Program-made: the position numbers and the translations under genes | The notes under the pieces: generated by a model | Told to the model about the DNA's origin: nothing | What the model saw: the letters and a program-made list of their open reading frames with translations, nothing else | Databases searched by the model: none | Part shown: piece by piece, positions 37,625 to 46,390 of the stretch | Layout of the letters: each line of letters begins with the position of its first letter | Numbering within the stretch: position 1 is the stretch's first letter | Source: Chitinophaga terrae (ex Kim and Jung 2007) | GTDB lineage: Bacteria > Bacteroidota > Bacteroidia > Chitinophagales > Chitinophagaceae | Direction of reading: 5' to 3' | Assembly: GCF_900107795.1 (NCBI RefSeq) | Contig: NZ_FNRL01000006.1 | Location: forward strand, 62,001-126,000 | DNA length: 64,000 nucleotides

Positions 37625-40000
37625 TCAGTCGTTCAGGGCCGGCTTTTTACGCCACCTGCCCATAAAGCGTTTTTTGGCTGGCTGCGTGCCGTATCCGTAC
37701 CCATAGCCGTAGCCATACCCGTACCCGTAGCTGCTTTGAGTTTTGACGTCGTTGATGACGATATTGATCCTTGGCAATTTGTGTTGTAAATACATATCCT
37801 TGGTGATTTGTAACTGCTGTTTGAAGGTCACGCCATGCCTTACCAGGTAAAGGGTAGCATCCGCGTACCGGGCCAGTACCTGGGCATCTGTTACCAGTCC
37901 TATAGGCGCCGAGTCGATAATGATATAATCAAATTGCTCGTTCAGGAACTTGAACAGTTCCTCCGTTCTTGGCTGCAACAATAATTCGGTCGGGTTCGGA
38001 GGCACCGGGCCAGACGTGATCAGGTAACAGTTATCATGAATACCTGATGGCTGTATGAGTTTTGGTAAAGGCGTTTTACCTATTGCATAGGTACTGAAAC
38101 CTTCCCTGTTATTCACTCCCAGGCGCTCTGCGATCTTGGGTTTCCTCAGGTCCATTTCCATCAACACCACTTTTTTCCCGGAAAGCGCCAGGATAGACGC
38201 CAGGTTGGTAGATACAAAGGTTTTACCTTCCCCGCCCATACTGGAGGTTACCATTACGCATTTGCTGGTAATGTCTGACAGTACGAACTGCAGGTTGGTA
38301 CGCAGGGCCCTGAACTGTTCGGCCACCGGGGTACGGGCTTCCACGCCTGTAGTTACCAGCACTCCATTGCCATGCCCGATCTCTGCCAGCACCGGCACAG
38401 GGGTATTGTTGGTGACATCTTTCTTCTTCAGTACCCGCCTGCTGAACAGTTCTCTCAGGTACAGCCAGGCGGCCGGTATAGCTACTCCCATTATCACTCC
38501 CAGCAGGAGGATGAGGATGCGTTTAGGCTTAAATGGCAGGGCGTCGCTCTTTGCATCGTCTATTACCCTGGCAATAGCCATGTTGGAGGTTTTAGAGATG
38601 GCAGATTCCTCTCTTTTCCTTAACAGGAAAAGGTAAAGTTCCTGCTTGATAGATTGTTGCCTAGAGATATCCAGGAAGATCCTTTCCTTGGCCGGTACCT
38701 GGCTTATCTTCTGGTTAATGGCTGTTGCGTTCTTCTCCTGTTCGTTGATGGTTACCTGGATACTTTGTTTCAGCGAATTCAGGTTGCTCAGCATATCGCC
38801 CCGCAAACTGCTCAGTTGCTGATCAATATTCACCACCGCAGGGTTGGCAGCAGTACTCGACATCATCAGTCTTTCCCGCTCCAGTTGCAGGTTATTATAT
38901 CGTTGTACCAGTCCTACAAAGGTCGGGTCCTGAACGACGAGGGAAGAAGGAACCACTCTTTTATTATTGGTTTCGTCTCTGATATATCCCAGGAGGGTAT
39001 TCACTACATTCAACTGTACCTGTTGTTCCAGCAACTGTTTGCTCGCCTCGCCGCTGCCTTCTACCAGCAATTTGGACTGGGCGGCGATATCGGCAATTTC
39101 GTTCGACTGCTTGAATTGCTGGATATTCTTTTCGACTCCCGACAATTCCTGTGTGACTATTACCAGGCGGTTATCGATAAACGCGATAGTGCTGTCGGCT
39201 ATCCGGTTTTTATCTTCCACGCTGGCTTTCAGGTAAGTGTTCAGCAAAGTATTCAGCACCTGTTCGCCTTTTTTCGGAATACGCGTATTCAGGCTCATGT
39301 CAATGGTGCTCACCTGCTTATTCGGGATGCGTACATCCAGTTGCTGCTGGTAGCTGGCCACTGCATCATCGATAGATGTTACTTTTACCCGGTAAGCATT
39401 ATATAAAAACGGCAATCCGCTCTTTTCCACTTTTACCACCCCTTCCGGCAGGTGGAGGGTATCATTCCATGAGGCTTTTCTGCTGTCATTACCTCTTGTC
39501 AGTTCAAATTGTCCCTCACCTACCGGTGCGATGGTATAAATGGTTTTCTGAATACTGTCTTTCAGTGAAAGCCAGTGTAACGTAAAAGGCAGGTTTCCGT
39601 ATTGTTCGCTTTCTTTTATGCGCCCTTCTACAAAATAGGTAGTGTTCAGTTGCAGACCTGTTACCACTTTTTGCATGAGAGTGCGTGATTTAAGTATTTC
39701 AACTTCGTTATCTACGCTGCTTTTATTTGAAAATACAGCCAGTTGCTGGAGTATCTCCTGGCCGGGAATATCTCCGCCCTTTTCATCGTCTTTCACGAGG
39801 ATCTTGGCGCTCACCTTATAAACCGGGGTGCTGTACCTCAGGTAGCCCCAGGCAGCGGCGGTACATAGCACCACAAAAATGAGGAACAGGTACCAATGCT
39901 CCAGGAGAGCGTCCAGTATATACCTTGGGTTAGGTCCGTTGTCTTTTTCGGGTTCACCGACGATATAACCGTTCCCCCTTGTAAATATTTGATCTGCCAT
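37625..40000 (-). CDS. Wzc-type tyrosine autokinase / chain-length regulator
   Basis: Inner-membrane co-polymerase with a fused BY-kinase, 791 aa. It has a Wzz domain (about 25-120, first membrane helix near 35-52), a long periplasmic coiled-coil region (about 260-470), GNVR-like ETSAVSK-type segments and a second membrane helix near 500-520. The kinase domain carries Walker A (SSMGGEGKT, about 585-593), Walker A' (MEMDLRKPK) and Walker B (IIIDSAP). The tail contains seven consecutive Tyr-Gly pairs (758-771) before a basic end, KKRFMGRWRKK; Tyr clusters are where BY-kinases autophosphorylate. It lies 17 bp after the Wza gene. The CpsB-type phosphatase at 19045-19794 is its likely partner. Confidence 0.94.
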   Translation of the reverse strand: MADQIFTRGNGYIVGEPEKDNGPNPRYILDALLEHWYLFLIFVVLCTAAAWGYLRYSTPVYKVSAKILVKDDEKGGDIPGQEILQQLAVFSNKSSVDNEVEILKSRTLMQKVVTGLQLNTTYFVEGRIKESEQYGNLPFTLHWLSLKDSIQKTIYTIAPVGEGQFELTRGNDSRKASWNDTLHLPEGVVKVEKSGLPFLYNAYRVKVTSIDDAVASYQQQLDVRIPNKQVSTIDMSLNTRIPKKGEQVLNTLLNTYLKASVEDKNRIADSTIAFIDNRLVIVTQELSGVEKNIQQFKQSNEIADIAAQSKLLVEGSGEASKQLLEQQVQLNVVNTLLGYIRDETNNKRVVPSSLVVQDPTFVGLVQRYNNLQLERERLMMSSTAANPAVVNIDQQLSSLRGDMLSNLNSLKQSIQVTINEQEKNATAINQKISQVPAKERIFLDISRQQSIKQELYLFLLRKREESAISKTSNMAIARVIDDAKSDALPFKPKRILILLLGVIMGVAIPAAWLYLRELFSRRVLKKKDVTNNTPVPVLAEIGHGNGVLVTTGVEARTPVAEQFRALRTNLQFVLSDITSKCVMVTSSMGGEGKTFVSTNLASILALSGKKVVLMEMDLRKPKIAERLGVNNREGFSTYAIGKTPLPKLIQPSGIHDNCYLITSGPVPPNPTELLLQPRTEELFKFLNEQFDYIIIDSAPIGLVTDAQVLARYADATLYLVRHGVTFKQQLQITKDMYLQHKLPRINIVINDVKTQSSYGYGYGYGYGYGYGTQPAKKRFMGRWRKKPALND
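37688..37729 (-). repeat. Tyr-Gly codon repeat encoding the BY-kinase tail
   Basis: Forty-two bases encode seven Tyr-Gly dipeptides. Both Tyr codons and three different Gly codons are used, so the repeat is kept at the protein level and not as an exact DNA microsatellite. Confidence 0.9.
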
Positions 40001-40017
40001 ACTTCCGATTTAAAAGG

Positions 40018-40833
40018 TTAAAAACTGATTCTCGACGCCGCCACTATCAGGAGGGAAAGAATGGATGTCATGATAGAAATCCTTTTCACCTGCGCCATAT
40101 CTGTACTTGCCACCTTCGACTTGTTAGGCTCCACATAGATCACGTCGCCCTGGCGGAGGTAATAATACGGAGAAGTAAAAAGGTTGCTTTCGTTCAGGTT
40201 AAATCTTACAAACTCTTTAGCTCCATTCTTTTCTCTGATCAACAAAACGTTTTCTCTTTTACCGTAAATCGTCAGATCCCCGGCCATACCGATAGCGTCG
40301 AGCAACGTAACTTTTTCGTTCGGCATTACGTAGGTAGAAGGTTTTGCAACTTCTCCCAATACCGTCACTTTAAAGTTGGCGAAGCGTACGTTCACCACCG
40401 GATCTTTATAAAAAGCTGCTGCTTTGGTTTGAATTTCATCCCTGACAGCATCTGTTGTTTTACCTTTTACCTGCACTTTGCCTATCAGCGGCAGGATCAC
40501 ATATCCGTCTTTATCCACCAGGTACCCGCTTGTTGGCGCAGCTGTGGGCGTAGCAACAGTACTGCCTTGCGGGGCGGGTTGATTCAGCATGGCGGTTGCA
40601 GCCGGGTCCAGCGTCTGTACAGTTACCTGCAGGATATCGTCTGGCTGGATAACAGGCGTATAGTATGCAGCCTGTTGTATTTCTTTTTGTTTGATCGTAT
40701 CCGGTACATCTCTGAAATAGGTTATATTCTTTGGTGCAGAACAAGCTGCCAAAAGCCAGATCATTACTATTCCAATAACTCCCTTTAACCGGGTATATGT
40801 GCGCTGCTCCATAGATCGCTCACCTATCATCAT
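40018..40833 (-). CDS. Wza-like polysaccharide export outer-membrane lipoprotein
   Basis: Outer-membrane channel component of 271 aa. A lipoprotein signal ends LLAAC with Cys31; the second ATG (residue 8) would give a more usual short signal, so the start may be 40812. A Poly_export domain (about 55-150: IQPDDILQVTVQTLDP, YLVDKDGYVILPLIGKVQVKG) is followed by an SLBB domain (VTVLGEVAKPSTYVMPNEKVTLLDAI) and a C-terminal hydrophobic helix (about 248-268). It has one SLBB domain, fewer than E. coli Wza, as is usual in Bacteroidota. It lies between the dehydratase and wzc genes. Confidence 0.92.
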   Translation of the reverse strand: MMIGERSMEQRTYTRLKGVIGIVMIWLLAACSAPKNITYFRDVPDTIKQKEIQQAAYYTPVIQPDDILQVTVQTLDPAATAMLNQPAPQGSTVATPTAAPTSGYLVDKDGYVILPLIGKVQVKGKTTDAVRDEIQTKAAAFYKDPVVNVRFANFKVTVLGEVAKPSTYVMPNEKVTLLDAIGMAGDLTIYGKRENVLLIREKNGAKEFVRFNLNESNLFTSPYYYLRQGDVIYVEPNKSKVASTDMAQVKRISIMTSILSLLIVAASRISF

Positions 40834-40847
40834 TACTTATATTTTAT

Positions 40848-42785
40848 TTAGATAATCATTGTGCCTTTGTCTAGCTCCTCGTACGCTGAATTTTTGCTGA
40901 TAAATTCAGGCACCAGCTGTTTCATCTTGGCCACAGTCGGCGTTAAATAATGTTTCCTTGCCGATTCTATCAGTTGGTCTACCTGTTGATTCACCTCTGT
41001 AAAATCTGCCGCTCTTACTTTGGCGATCATGATCTTTTCGTGGTAGGTAGGCATTGTATTTTCAGCATTGTTCAATAACTCTTCGTAGAGTTTTTCTCCG
41101 GGTCTTAAACCGGTGTATACGATCTGTATATCCTTACCGGGTTCTTTACCTGCCATGCGTATCATTTTCCTCGCCAGTTCAGCGATCTTCATGGGCTTAC
41201 CCATGTCGAACACGAAGATCTCTCCTCCTTTGCCCATTGCGCCGGCTTCCAGCACCAGCTGGCAGGCTTCCGGAATGGTCATAAAGTAGCGGGTGATCTC
41301 GGGATGGGTAACGGTGAGTGGTCCGCCCTTTTCCAGTTGCTGTTTAAACCGCGGGATCACCGAACCGTTGGAGCCCAGCACGTTTCCGAAGCGGGTAGTA
41401 ATGAAACGGGTTGGAGGCGTTTCGTATACAGGTCCGTGTTGCAGATACCGTTCGTTCAGGTAATTGTTATAGGCCTGTGAGAAGATCTCTGCAATACGTT
41501 TGGATGCACCCATTACATTAGTCGGGTTCACCGCTTTATCTGTAGATACCATTACAAATTTTTCCGCTCCGTGTTCTACCGCCAGTTCCGCCACTACTTT
41601 GGTTCCCAGCACGTTGTTCATCACAGCGATGGAAGGGTTCTTTTCCATCATGGGCACATGTTTGTATGCAGCGGCATGATAAACGATGGCCGGTGCATAA
41701 ATTTCAAACAGCTGTTGCATGCGTATGCGATCGCAAACGTTTCCAATGAAAGGAATGATAGGAATGGAAGTACCTTTTTCTGCTATTTCCAGTTCCAGTT
41801 CATGCAGGGGCGACTCGGCCTTGTCGCAGAGCACGATCACGGAAGGTTCGTAGTTCAGCAATTGCCGTACAATTTCGCTGCCGATAGAGCCGGCGGCTCC
41901 TGTTACCAATATGCTCTTGCCCTTCAGTTCCTTGCTCAGCTGCTTATTCTTAATATTAATAACAGATCTTTCCAGCAAGTCTTCGATATTAATATCTTTC
42001 AAGGCGATGCTTTTATTGTTATGATTTCCTTCAGCCCACTGGCTTACAGGGATGATTTTCTTAACACGGATATTCAGCTCCATACAGGCTTCAACCAGGT
42101 CGTTGAGCACAGCCGGGGCTATGTGCTCGTCGGGGATGAGCAACAAACTGGCTTTCGCATTTTTCACGAGCTTATACATTTCATTTCGATGAAAACCGTA
42201 TACAGGCAAGCCTTCCAGCGATTTACCGTGGATGTTCCTGTCTGTAAGGAATGCAGTGATGCGGATATCGCTATCAGGGTTATCGCTGATAGCTCTTCTT
42301 AATACAAGGCTGGAGTGGCCTGTATAATATATGACTGCTCTTGCCCTGTTAACTGCTTTAAAGTTGTTATAGTATTTGAAGGTCCATTTTACTATCAGCC
42401 TGTAGGACAATAATAAGCTGGTGTTAATAAAAAAGTTGATGAGGACAACAGATAAGGGGAACAATGGTTTACCGGGGATGGGTTCGTAGCTGGAATCAGC
42501 TACCAGGTAAACAGCGCTGCTGATCAGGCACAAAGCGGCTATCCTGCTGATATCGGCGAGACTGGTGAATCGTACGATGCCGCGATACGTTCGCAAACAT
42601 AATGATAAGAATACGCTCACTGCACCGGAGATCAATGCAATACTTGCCAGGGGAAACGTTAAGTATTCTTCTACATCAAAATTTAACCTGAGTAAAAAGG
42701 CAAGATTGATAGCTATGACGGAGCACCCCAGATCTAACAGCAGTATAAGCCATGAGGGGGTAATCCATGATGAATTACGCACCAT
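40848..42785 (-). CDS. Membrane-bound nucleotide-sugar 4,6-dehydratase (PglF/WbpM/CapD-like)
   Basis: Converts UDP-GlcNAc to the 4-keto-6-deoxy sugar, the first step toward bacillosamine. The 645-aa protein has four N-terminal membrane helices (about 12-125), a Rossmann-like middle domain (about 150-250) and an SDR catalytic domain with VTGAAGSIGSE near 294-304. Met425 and Lys429 in the TNVMGASKR motif replace the usual SDR Tyr-x3-Lys pair, which is the known mark of the PglF/FlaA1/WbpM group. It is the first gene of the operon, preceded by a 130-nt leader after a TAnnTTTG box. PglC-, PglD- and PglE-like genes at the operon's far end complete the pathway. Confidence 0.94.
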   Translation of the reverse strand: MVRNSSWITPSWLILLLDLGCSVIAINLAFLLRLNFDVEEYLTFPLASIALISGAVSVFLSLCLRTYRGIVRFTSLADISRIAALCLISSAVYLVADSSYEPIPGKPLFPLSVVLINFFINTSLLLSYRLIVKWTFKYYNNFKAVNRARAVIYYTGHSSLVLRRAISDNPDSDIRITAFLTDRNIHGKSLEGLPVYGFHRNEMYKLVKNAKASLLLIPDEHIAPAVLNDLVEACMELNIRVKKIIPVSQWAEGNHNNKSIALKDINIEDLLERSVINIKNKQLSKELKGKSILVTGAAGSIGSEIVRQLLNYEPSVIVLCDKAESPLHELELEIAEKGTSIPIIPFIGNVCDRIRMQQLFEIYAPAIVYHAAAYKHVPMMEKNPSIAVMNNVLGTKVVAELAVEHGAEKFVMVSTDKAVNPTNVMGASKRIAEIFSQAYNNYLNERYLQHGPVYETPPTRFITTRFGNVLGSNGSVIPRFKQQLEKGGPLTVTHPEITRYFMTIPEACQLVLEAGAMGKGGEIFVFDMGKPMKIAELARKMIRMAGKEPGKDIQIVYTGLRPGEKLYEELLNNAENTMPTYHEKIMIAKVRAADFTEVNQQVDQLIESARKHYLTPTVAKMKQLVPEFISKNSAYEELDKGTMII

Positions 42786-43537
42786 AGTTTTTCAATAATA
42801 AGATATGGTTATAAAAAAATGAGAACGTTCTTCTGATTAACTAATCCACAAACATCGTAAAGCTCATTAGCCACAGCTAAAAATTCGGAACGTTGGGTTT
42901 CTTGATATGGTTCTAGGTTTTCAAAGTTATTGCAATGTAATAACTAAATTTGATATGTACTGTTATCAAAACGTAAAGTGTGGATAATTTTTTTTATTCG
43001 CACACCCAGGTATGACAACGACATCCCCGAACCGACTGATTCAATCGATCTTTCGTTCGCTTACCCCTTCAGCTTGCTGGCTATTCCCGGTAACTAATAA
43101 GACTATACGAATATTGAACGTTGCTACTTACATGCTGTTGGTGACAGTAAACAAAAATCATTACTGCTAACAATACCTTTCTTTGTTAACGATGACGACA
43201 ATAAAGAATACAATTGATTCCCGGGCTCTAAAGTGATTAAATCCTGATACATGGTCTTTCAATTTTCGGTTAACGCAGTCAGATATGGTGGTTAAAAAGC
43301 TCCTGCGCTTTGATTTTTTAGTTCGCGAGATTCGAACAAACATTATACCAATTTGGTACAACTTATTTAATACGCGACTATTAAATTAAAATATTTAAAA
43401 TGAAATGAAGAAAATATTAATGGTTAACAAATTCAAAGTGATGCCCTAAAGGCGCAAAACAGCAATAGCATTGATCTATATTTTGCCCATAAGATATTCA
43501 TGCTGCCTTACGCCTCTGAAGCACTACGCGGGTAAAT
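42786..43537. other. 750-bp gene-free regulatory region upstream of the exopolysaccharide operon
   Basis: AT-rich stretch between the first exopolysaccharide gene and lutC. It holds a TAnnTTTG box for the operon, a ~130-nt leader with a 10-bp palindrome AGAACGTTCT near 42821 and the related GGAACGTTGG near 42891, and no convincing gene. A 64-codon minus-strand frame at 43167-43361 has no recognisable protein character. No JUMPstart-like element or UpxY-type antiterminator gene was seen. Confidence 0.6.
42922..42929 (-). promoter_or_regulatory. Bacteroidota -7 box for the exopolysaccharide operon
   Basis: TAACTTTG on the minus strand is an exact TAnnTTTG match. A near-match to the -33 element (TTTAG) lies about 18 nt upstream. 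It predicts a leader of about 130 nt before the dehydratase start. The assignment is inferred from consensus alone. Confidence 0.45.
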
Positions 43538-44104
43538 TTATTGGGTGATAAAAACAGTTAAGCTTTTAGCGCCGTGAGCGCCCAGGACTAATGATTGTTC
43601 TATATCCGCAGTTTTCGACGGCCCTGCAATAAACACACCGAAGCCGGTATTGATCACGCCGATCACATCATAAGCATCATGCATGGTAGCCAATATATTA
43701 GCGGCAGGAAGAACGATCGACAAATGCTGGCTGATAAAAGGCAATACCCTTGCATGCAGGTCTTCTTCCGCCAACCATATCGCGCCATTCTCTGCTACGC
43801 CCCATTGGCCATATACGATAGCCATATCAATATCCGATAGCTGATGCGGATCTTCGTGGGCCCACGACCGTGGTGTTTCCTTTGTATCGATCACCCGTTG
43901 CAGGTCCGGGAACTGTTCTTTCAAAATAACAGGTATCTCTGTTAACGCTCCTATCTCATATACTTTGCCGCCTAATCCCTCCAGGACTTTTCTATAAGCC
44001 GCTACAGTAGCGGCCATACTTCCGGAAAGTCCGTCCAGCTTCGGCAAAGCGGTTGACTCAGGCTGGTTCTGCTTTATTGCCGCCAGTATTTTCTCTCTGC
44101 TCAT
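43538..44104 (-). CDS. lutC: Lactate utilization protein C (LUD domain)
   Basis: Third subunit of the LutABC L-lactate oxidising complex. The 188-aa protein is a LUD/YkgG domain: MSREKILAAIKQN at the start, WGVAENGAIWLAEEDLHARVLPFISQHL in the core (family-typical GAVAETGT-like loop) and VINTGFGVFIAGPSKTADIEQSLVLGAHG at the end, which is the most conserved segment. The start codon overlaps the lutB stop by one nucleotide. It is the last gene of the lut operon. Confidence 0.92.
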   Translation of the reverse strand: MSREKILAAIKQNQPESTALPKLDGLSGSMAATVAAYRKVLEGLGGKVYEIGALTEIPVILKEQFPDLQRVIDTKETPRSWAHEDPHQLSDIDMAIVYGQWGVAENGAIWLAEEDLHARVLPFISQHLSIVLPAANILATMHDAYDVIGVINTGFGVFIAGPSKTADIEQSLVLGAHGAKSLTVFITQ

Positions 44105-45483
44105 TATTTGGACTGCTTATTTTTTTGATACCATTCAGAAAAGGATTGTGCAGGCGGCGCGGGCATTTCCCTTTGTTTTGCCCATGGGTTCAGCCGGTTA
44201 TTGGCCATCGCCGGGAACGCCTTTAATACCCAGCGTCCTACCTTCCCGGCTGTACGATAAGCAGCGGGTTTAGACAGCACACCGGTCATCAGCTTCATTG
44301 CCATCGTTTTACCGGTTGGCGTATAGCCTTCCTGTACCAATACCTGTCGCCACTTATAAAGTTGCTGATGGATGTCGATCTTTACCGGGCAAACATTGGA
44401 GCAGGACCCGCAGAGCGTGGATGCAAACGGCAGATCTGCATTCGCTTTCATGTCGAGGTTCGGGGCCAGGATAGAGCCTATAGGACCGGCAACCGCTGTA
44501 TGATAGCTATGCCCTCCGCTTCGCCTGTAAACGGGGCAGGTGTTCATACAGGCGCCGCAACGGATACACTTCAGCGAGTTCCTGAAGTCTTCCCGCCCCA
44601 GCTGCCTGGACCTGCCATTGTCTACGATCACGATATGCAGCTCCTGCCCTTCCCTTGGCTTGCGGAAATGACTGGAATAAGTGGTAATAGGTTGACCAGT
44701 TGCGCTGCGTGCCAGCAAGCGAAGAAATACGCCCAGGTGTTTACGTTGTGGAATTATTTTCTCAATGCCCATACACGCAATGTGCACGTCGGCCAGGTGG
44801 GCCCCCATATCTGCATTTCCTTCGTTGGTACATACTACCATCTCCCCGGTTTCGGCTACGGCGAAATTCACGCCTGTAATAGCCGCTTTTGCCTGCAGGA
44901 ATTCAGCTCTCAGGTGCGCTCTTGCCGCCGCTGTAAGAAACTGCGGATCGGCGTTGCCGGCGGGCGTTCCAAGGTGTTCATGGAACAACTCTCCTATTTC
45001 CTCTTTCTTTTTATGGATGCAGGGCAGAACAATATGACTCGGCGGTTCTTTCGCTAGTTGTACGATCCTTTCTCCCAGGTCTGTATCTATTACTTCAATC
45101 CCGTTGGCTGCCAGGTGCGGGTTAAGATGGCATTCTTCCGTGAGCATGGATTTGCTCTTTACGATCCGTTTGGCGCCATGACGTTGCAGTATTTCCGTTA
45201 CTATGCGGTTATGTTCTGCTGCATCGGCCGCCCAGTGTACCTTAGCGCCATTCAGGATAGCATTTTCTTCAAACTGTAACAGGTAATCATGCAAATTACC
45301 CAACGCATGACGTTTGATATGAGACGCCGTTTCTCTCAGCAACTCCCACTCCGGGATAGTCCAGGCCATGCGGTCGCGTTTTGCCCGCACCCACCAAAGT
45401 GTTTCATCATGCCAGTTCACTCTCGGCTCGTTGGCATTGAACCTGTCGGCCAGCGTTGCGTGATCAGCTGTTTGCTTGTTCAT
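44104..45483 (-). CDS. lutB: Lactate utilization protein B (Fe-S / LUD)
   Basis: Iron-sulfur subunit of LutABC, 459 aa. The N-terminal LUD domain (about 60-300) includes AETGEMVVCTNEGN. Two 4Fe-4S clusters follow, with CIRCGACMNTCP near 302-313 and CGSCSNVCPVKI near 355-366. A C-terminal DUF3390-like tail contains TGKTMAMKLMTG. Its start overlaps lutA by 20 nt and its stop shares a base with the lutC start, so the three are translationally coupled. The complex oxidises L-lactate to pyruvate. Confidence 0.94.
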   Translation of the reverse strand: MNKQTADHATLADRFNANEPRVNWHDETLWWVRAKRDRMAWTIPEWELLRETASHIKRHALGNLHDYLLQFEENAILNGAKVHWAADAAEHNRIVTEILQRHGAKRIVKSKSMLTEECHLNPHLAANGIEVIDTDLGERIVQLAKEPPSHIVLPCIHKKKEEIGELFHEHLGTPAGNADPQFLTAAARAHLRAEFLQAKAAITGVNFAVAETGEMVVCTNEGNADMGAHLADVHIACMGIEKIIPQRKHLGVFLRLLARSATGQPITTYSSHFRKPREGQELHIVIVDNGRSRQLGREDFRNSLKCIRCGACMNTCPVYRRSGGHSYHTAVAGPIGSILAPNLDMKANADLPFASTLCGSCSNVCPVKIDIHQQLYKWRQVLVQEGYTPTGKTMAMKLMTGVLSKPAAYRTAGKVGRWVLKAFPAMANNRLNPWAKQREMPAPPAQSFSEWYQKNKQSK

Positions 45484-46219
45484 GGATCGGATTATTGAGA
45501 ATTTCAGCGATATGCATTACTTTAACGGGAGAACCCTGCCGGCGCAGAATTCCTTCCAGGTGCATTAAACAACTAACATCCGTACCGGTGATCACCTGTA
45601 CGCCATGTTTAACGTGATCGGCTATACGATCTTTACCCATCTTAACAGATACTGCTTCTTCCGTTACACAGAAAGTTCCTCCAAAACCGCAGCATTCATC
45701 CTTACGGTCGAGTTCTACTATTTCAAGTCCTTCAACCATCTTCAGCAACTGTTCGGGTTTGGAGAATGGCGATGCTACCAGCTCGCTCATCTGCGCCAGC
45801 CCCAGGCCTCTTTGCCCGTGGCAGCTCTGGTGCAGACCGACCTTGTAAGGGAAAACGGCGGATAAGTTCTTTACCTGCAATACATCTGTCAGGAACTCCG
45901 TCAGTTCGTAGATGCGTTGACGTATGCCTGTTGCTGCGGCTTCTTTTTCCGGATCATGCAGATGATCTTTGATATGAAGCACGCAACTGCCCGAAGGGCC
46001 AACGATATAGTCGTACGATGCAAAATGATCAATAAATAACCTGTTGCAGGCATGGGTAAGATGCTCATACCCCGAATTGGCCATAGGTTGGCCGCAGCAT
46101 GTCTGTCCTTTCGGATAATCAACTTCGCACCCTAGTTTTTCAAGTAACTGTAACGTGGCGATACCTACCTGCGGGTAAAACTGGTCGATATAACAAGGTA
46201 TAAATAGTCCTACTTTCAC
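45464..46219 (-). CDS. lutA: Lactate utilization protein A (CCG-domain Fe-S protein)
   Basis: Redox subunit of LutABC, 251 aa, starting with GTG at 46217-46219. It carries two cysteine-rich CCG domains: GQTCCGQPMANSGY with GPSGSCVLHIKDH, then HQSCHGQRGL with DECCGFGGTFCV. No alternative upstream ATG fits, and the LFIPCYIDQFYPQVG opening is typical of the family. It is the first gene of the operon, 33 nt behind a TAnnTTTG box. No adjacent lactate permease or LutR-type regulator is present. Confidence 0.93.
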   Translation of the reverse strand: MKVGLFIPCYIDQFYPQVGIATLQLLEKLGCEVDYPKGQTCCGQPMANSGYEHLTHACNRLFIDHFASYDYIVGPSGSCVLHIKDHLHDPEKEAAATGIRQRIYELTEFLTDVLQVKNLSAVFPYKVGLHQSCHGQRGLGLAQMSELVASPFSKPEQLLKMVEGLEIVELDRKDECCGFGGTFCVTEEAVSVKMGKDRIADHVKHGVQVITGTDVSCLMHLEGILRRQGSPVKVMHIAEILNNPIHEQANS

Positions 46220-46251
46220 TGTTAAAATTGTTTAATAGTCATGCAGCCGTG

Positions 46252-46259
46252 CAAATTTA
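46252..46259 (-). promoter_or_regulatory. Bacteroidota -7 box for lutABC
   Basis: TAAATTTG on the minus strand matches TAnnTTTG exactly and lies 33 nt before the lutA GTG. The -33 element is poor. Confidence 0.45.
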
Positions 46260-46319
46260 GCTGCCAACACCATAGTATTCCTTCCTCTTTTTTACCGGTT
46301 AATGGCTCAATTTTCACAG

Positions 46320-46357
46320 ATAAAAATAAAAAACCGGGTTGTTGGCAGCAACCCGGT
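46320..46357 (-). terminator. Intrinsic terminator of the PIF1-like helicase gene
   Basis: A perfect 9-bp stem (46333-46341 with 46349-46357), GC-rich with a 7-nt loop, is followed on the minus strand by a run of T residues (A-rich 46320-46332). It lies 34 bp after the helicase stop. Confidence 0.85.
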
Positions 46358-46390
46358 CTGTCCTGCTTCCTGCGAAGCGATGTGTTATAA

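Noticed and set aside
37688..37729. Possible microsatellite
   Set aside because: Codons vary within the Tyr-Gly array, so it is not a simple DNA repeat; listed as a protein-level repeat.
43167..43361. 64-codon minus-strand frame in the region before the exopolysaccharide operon
   Set aside because: AT-rich, no family resemblance, no promoter or ribosome site; looks like chance.
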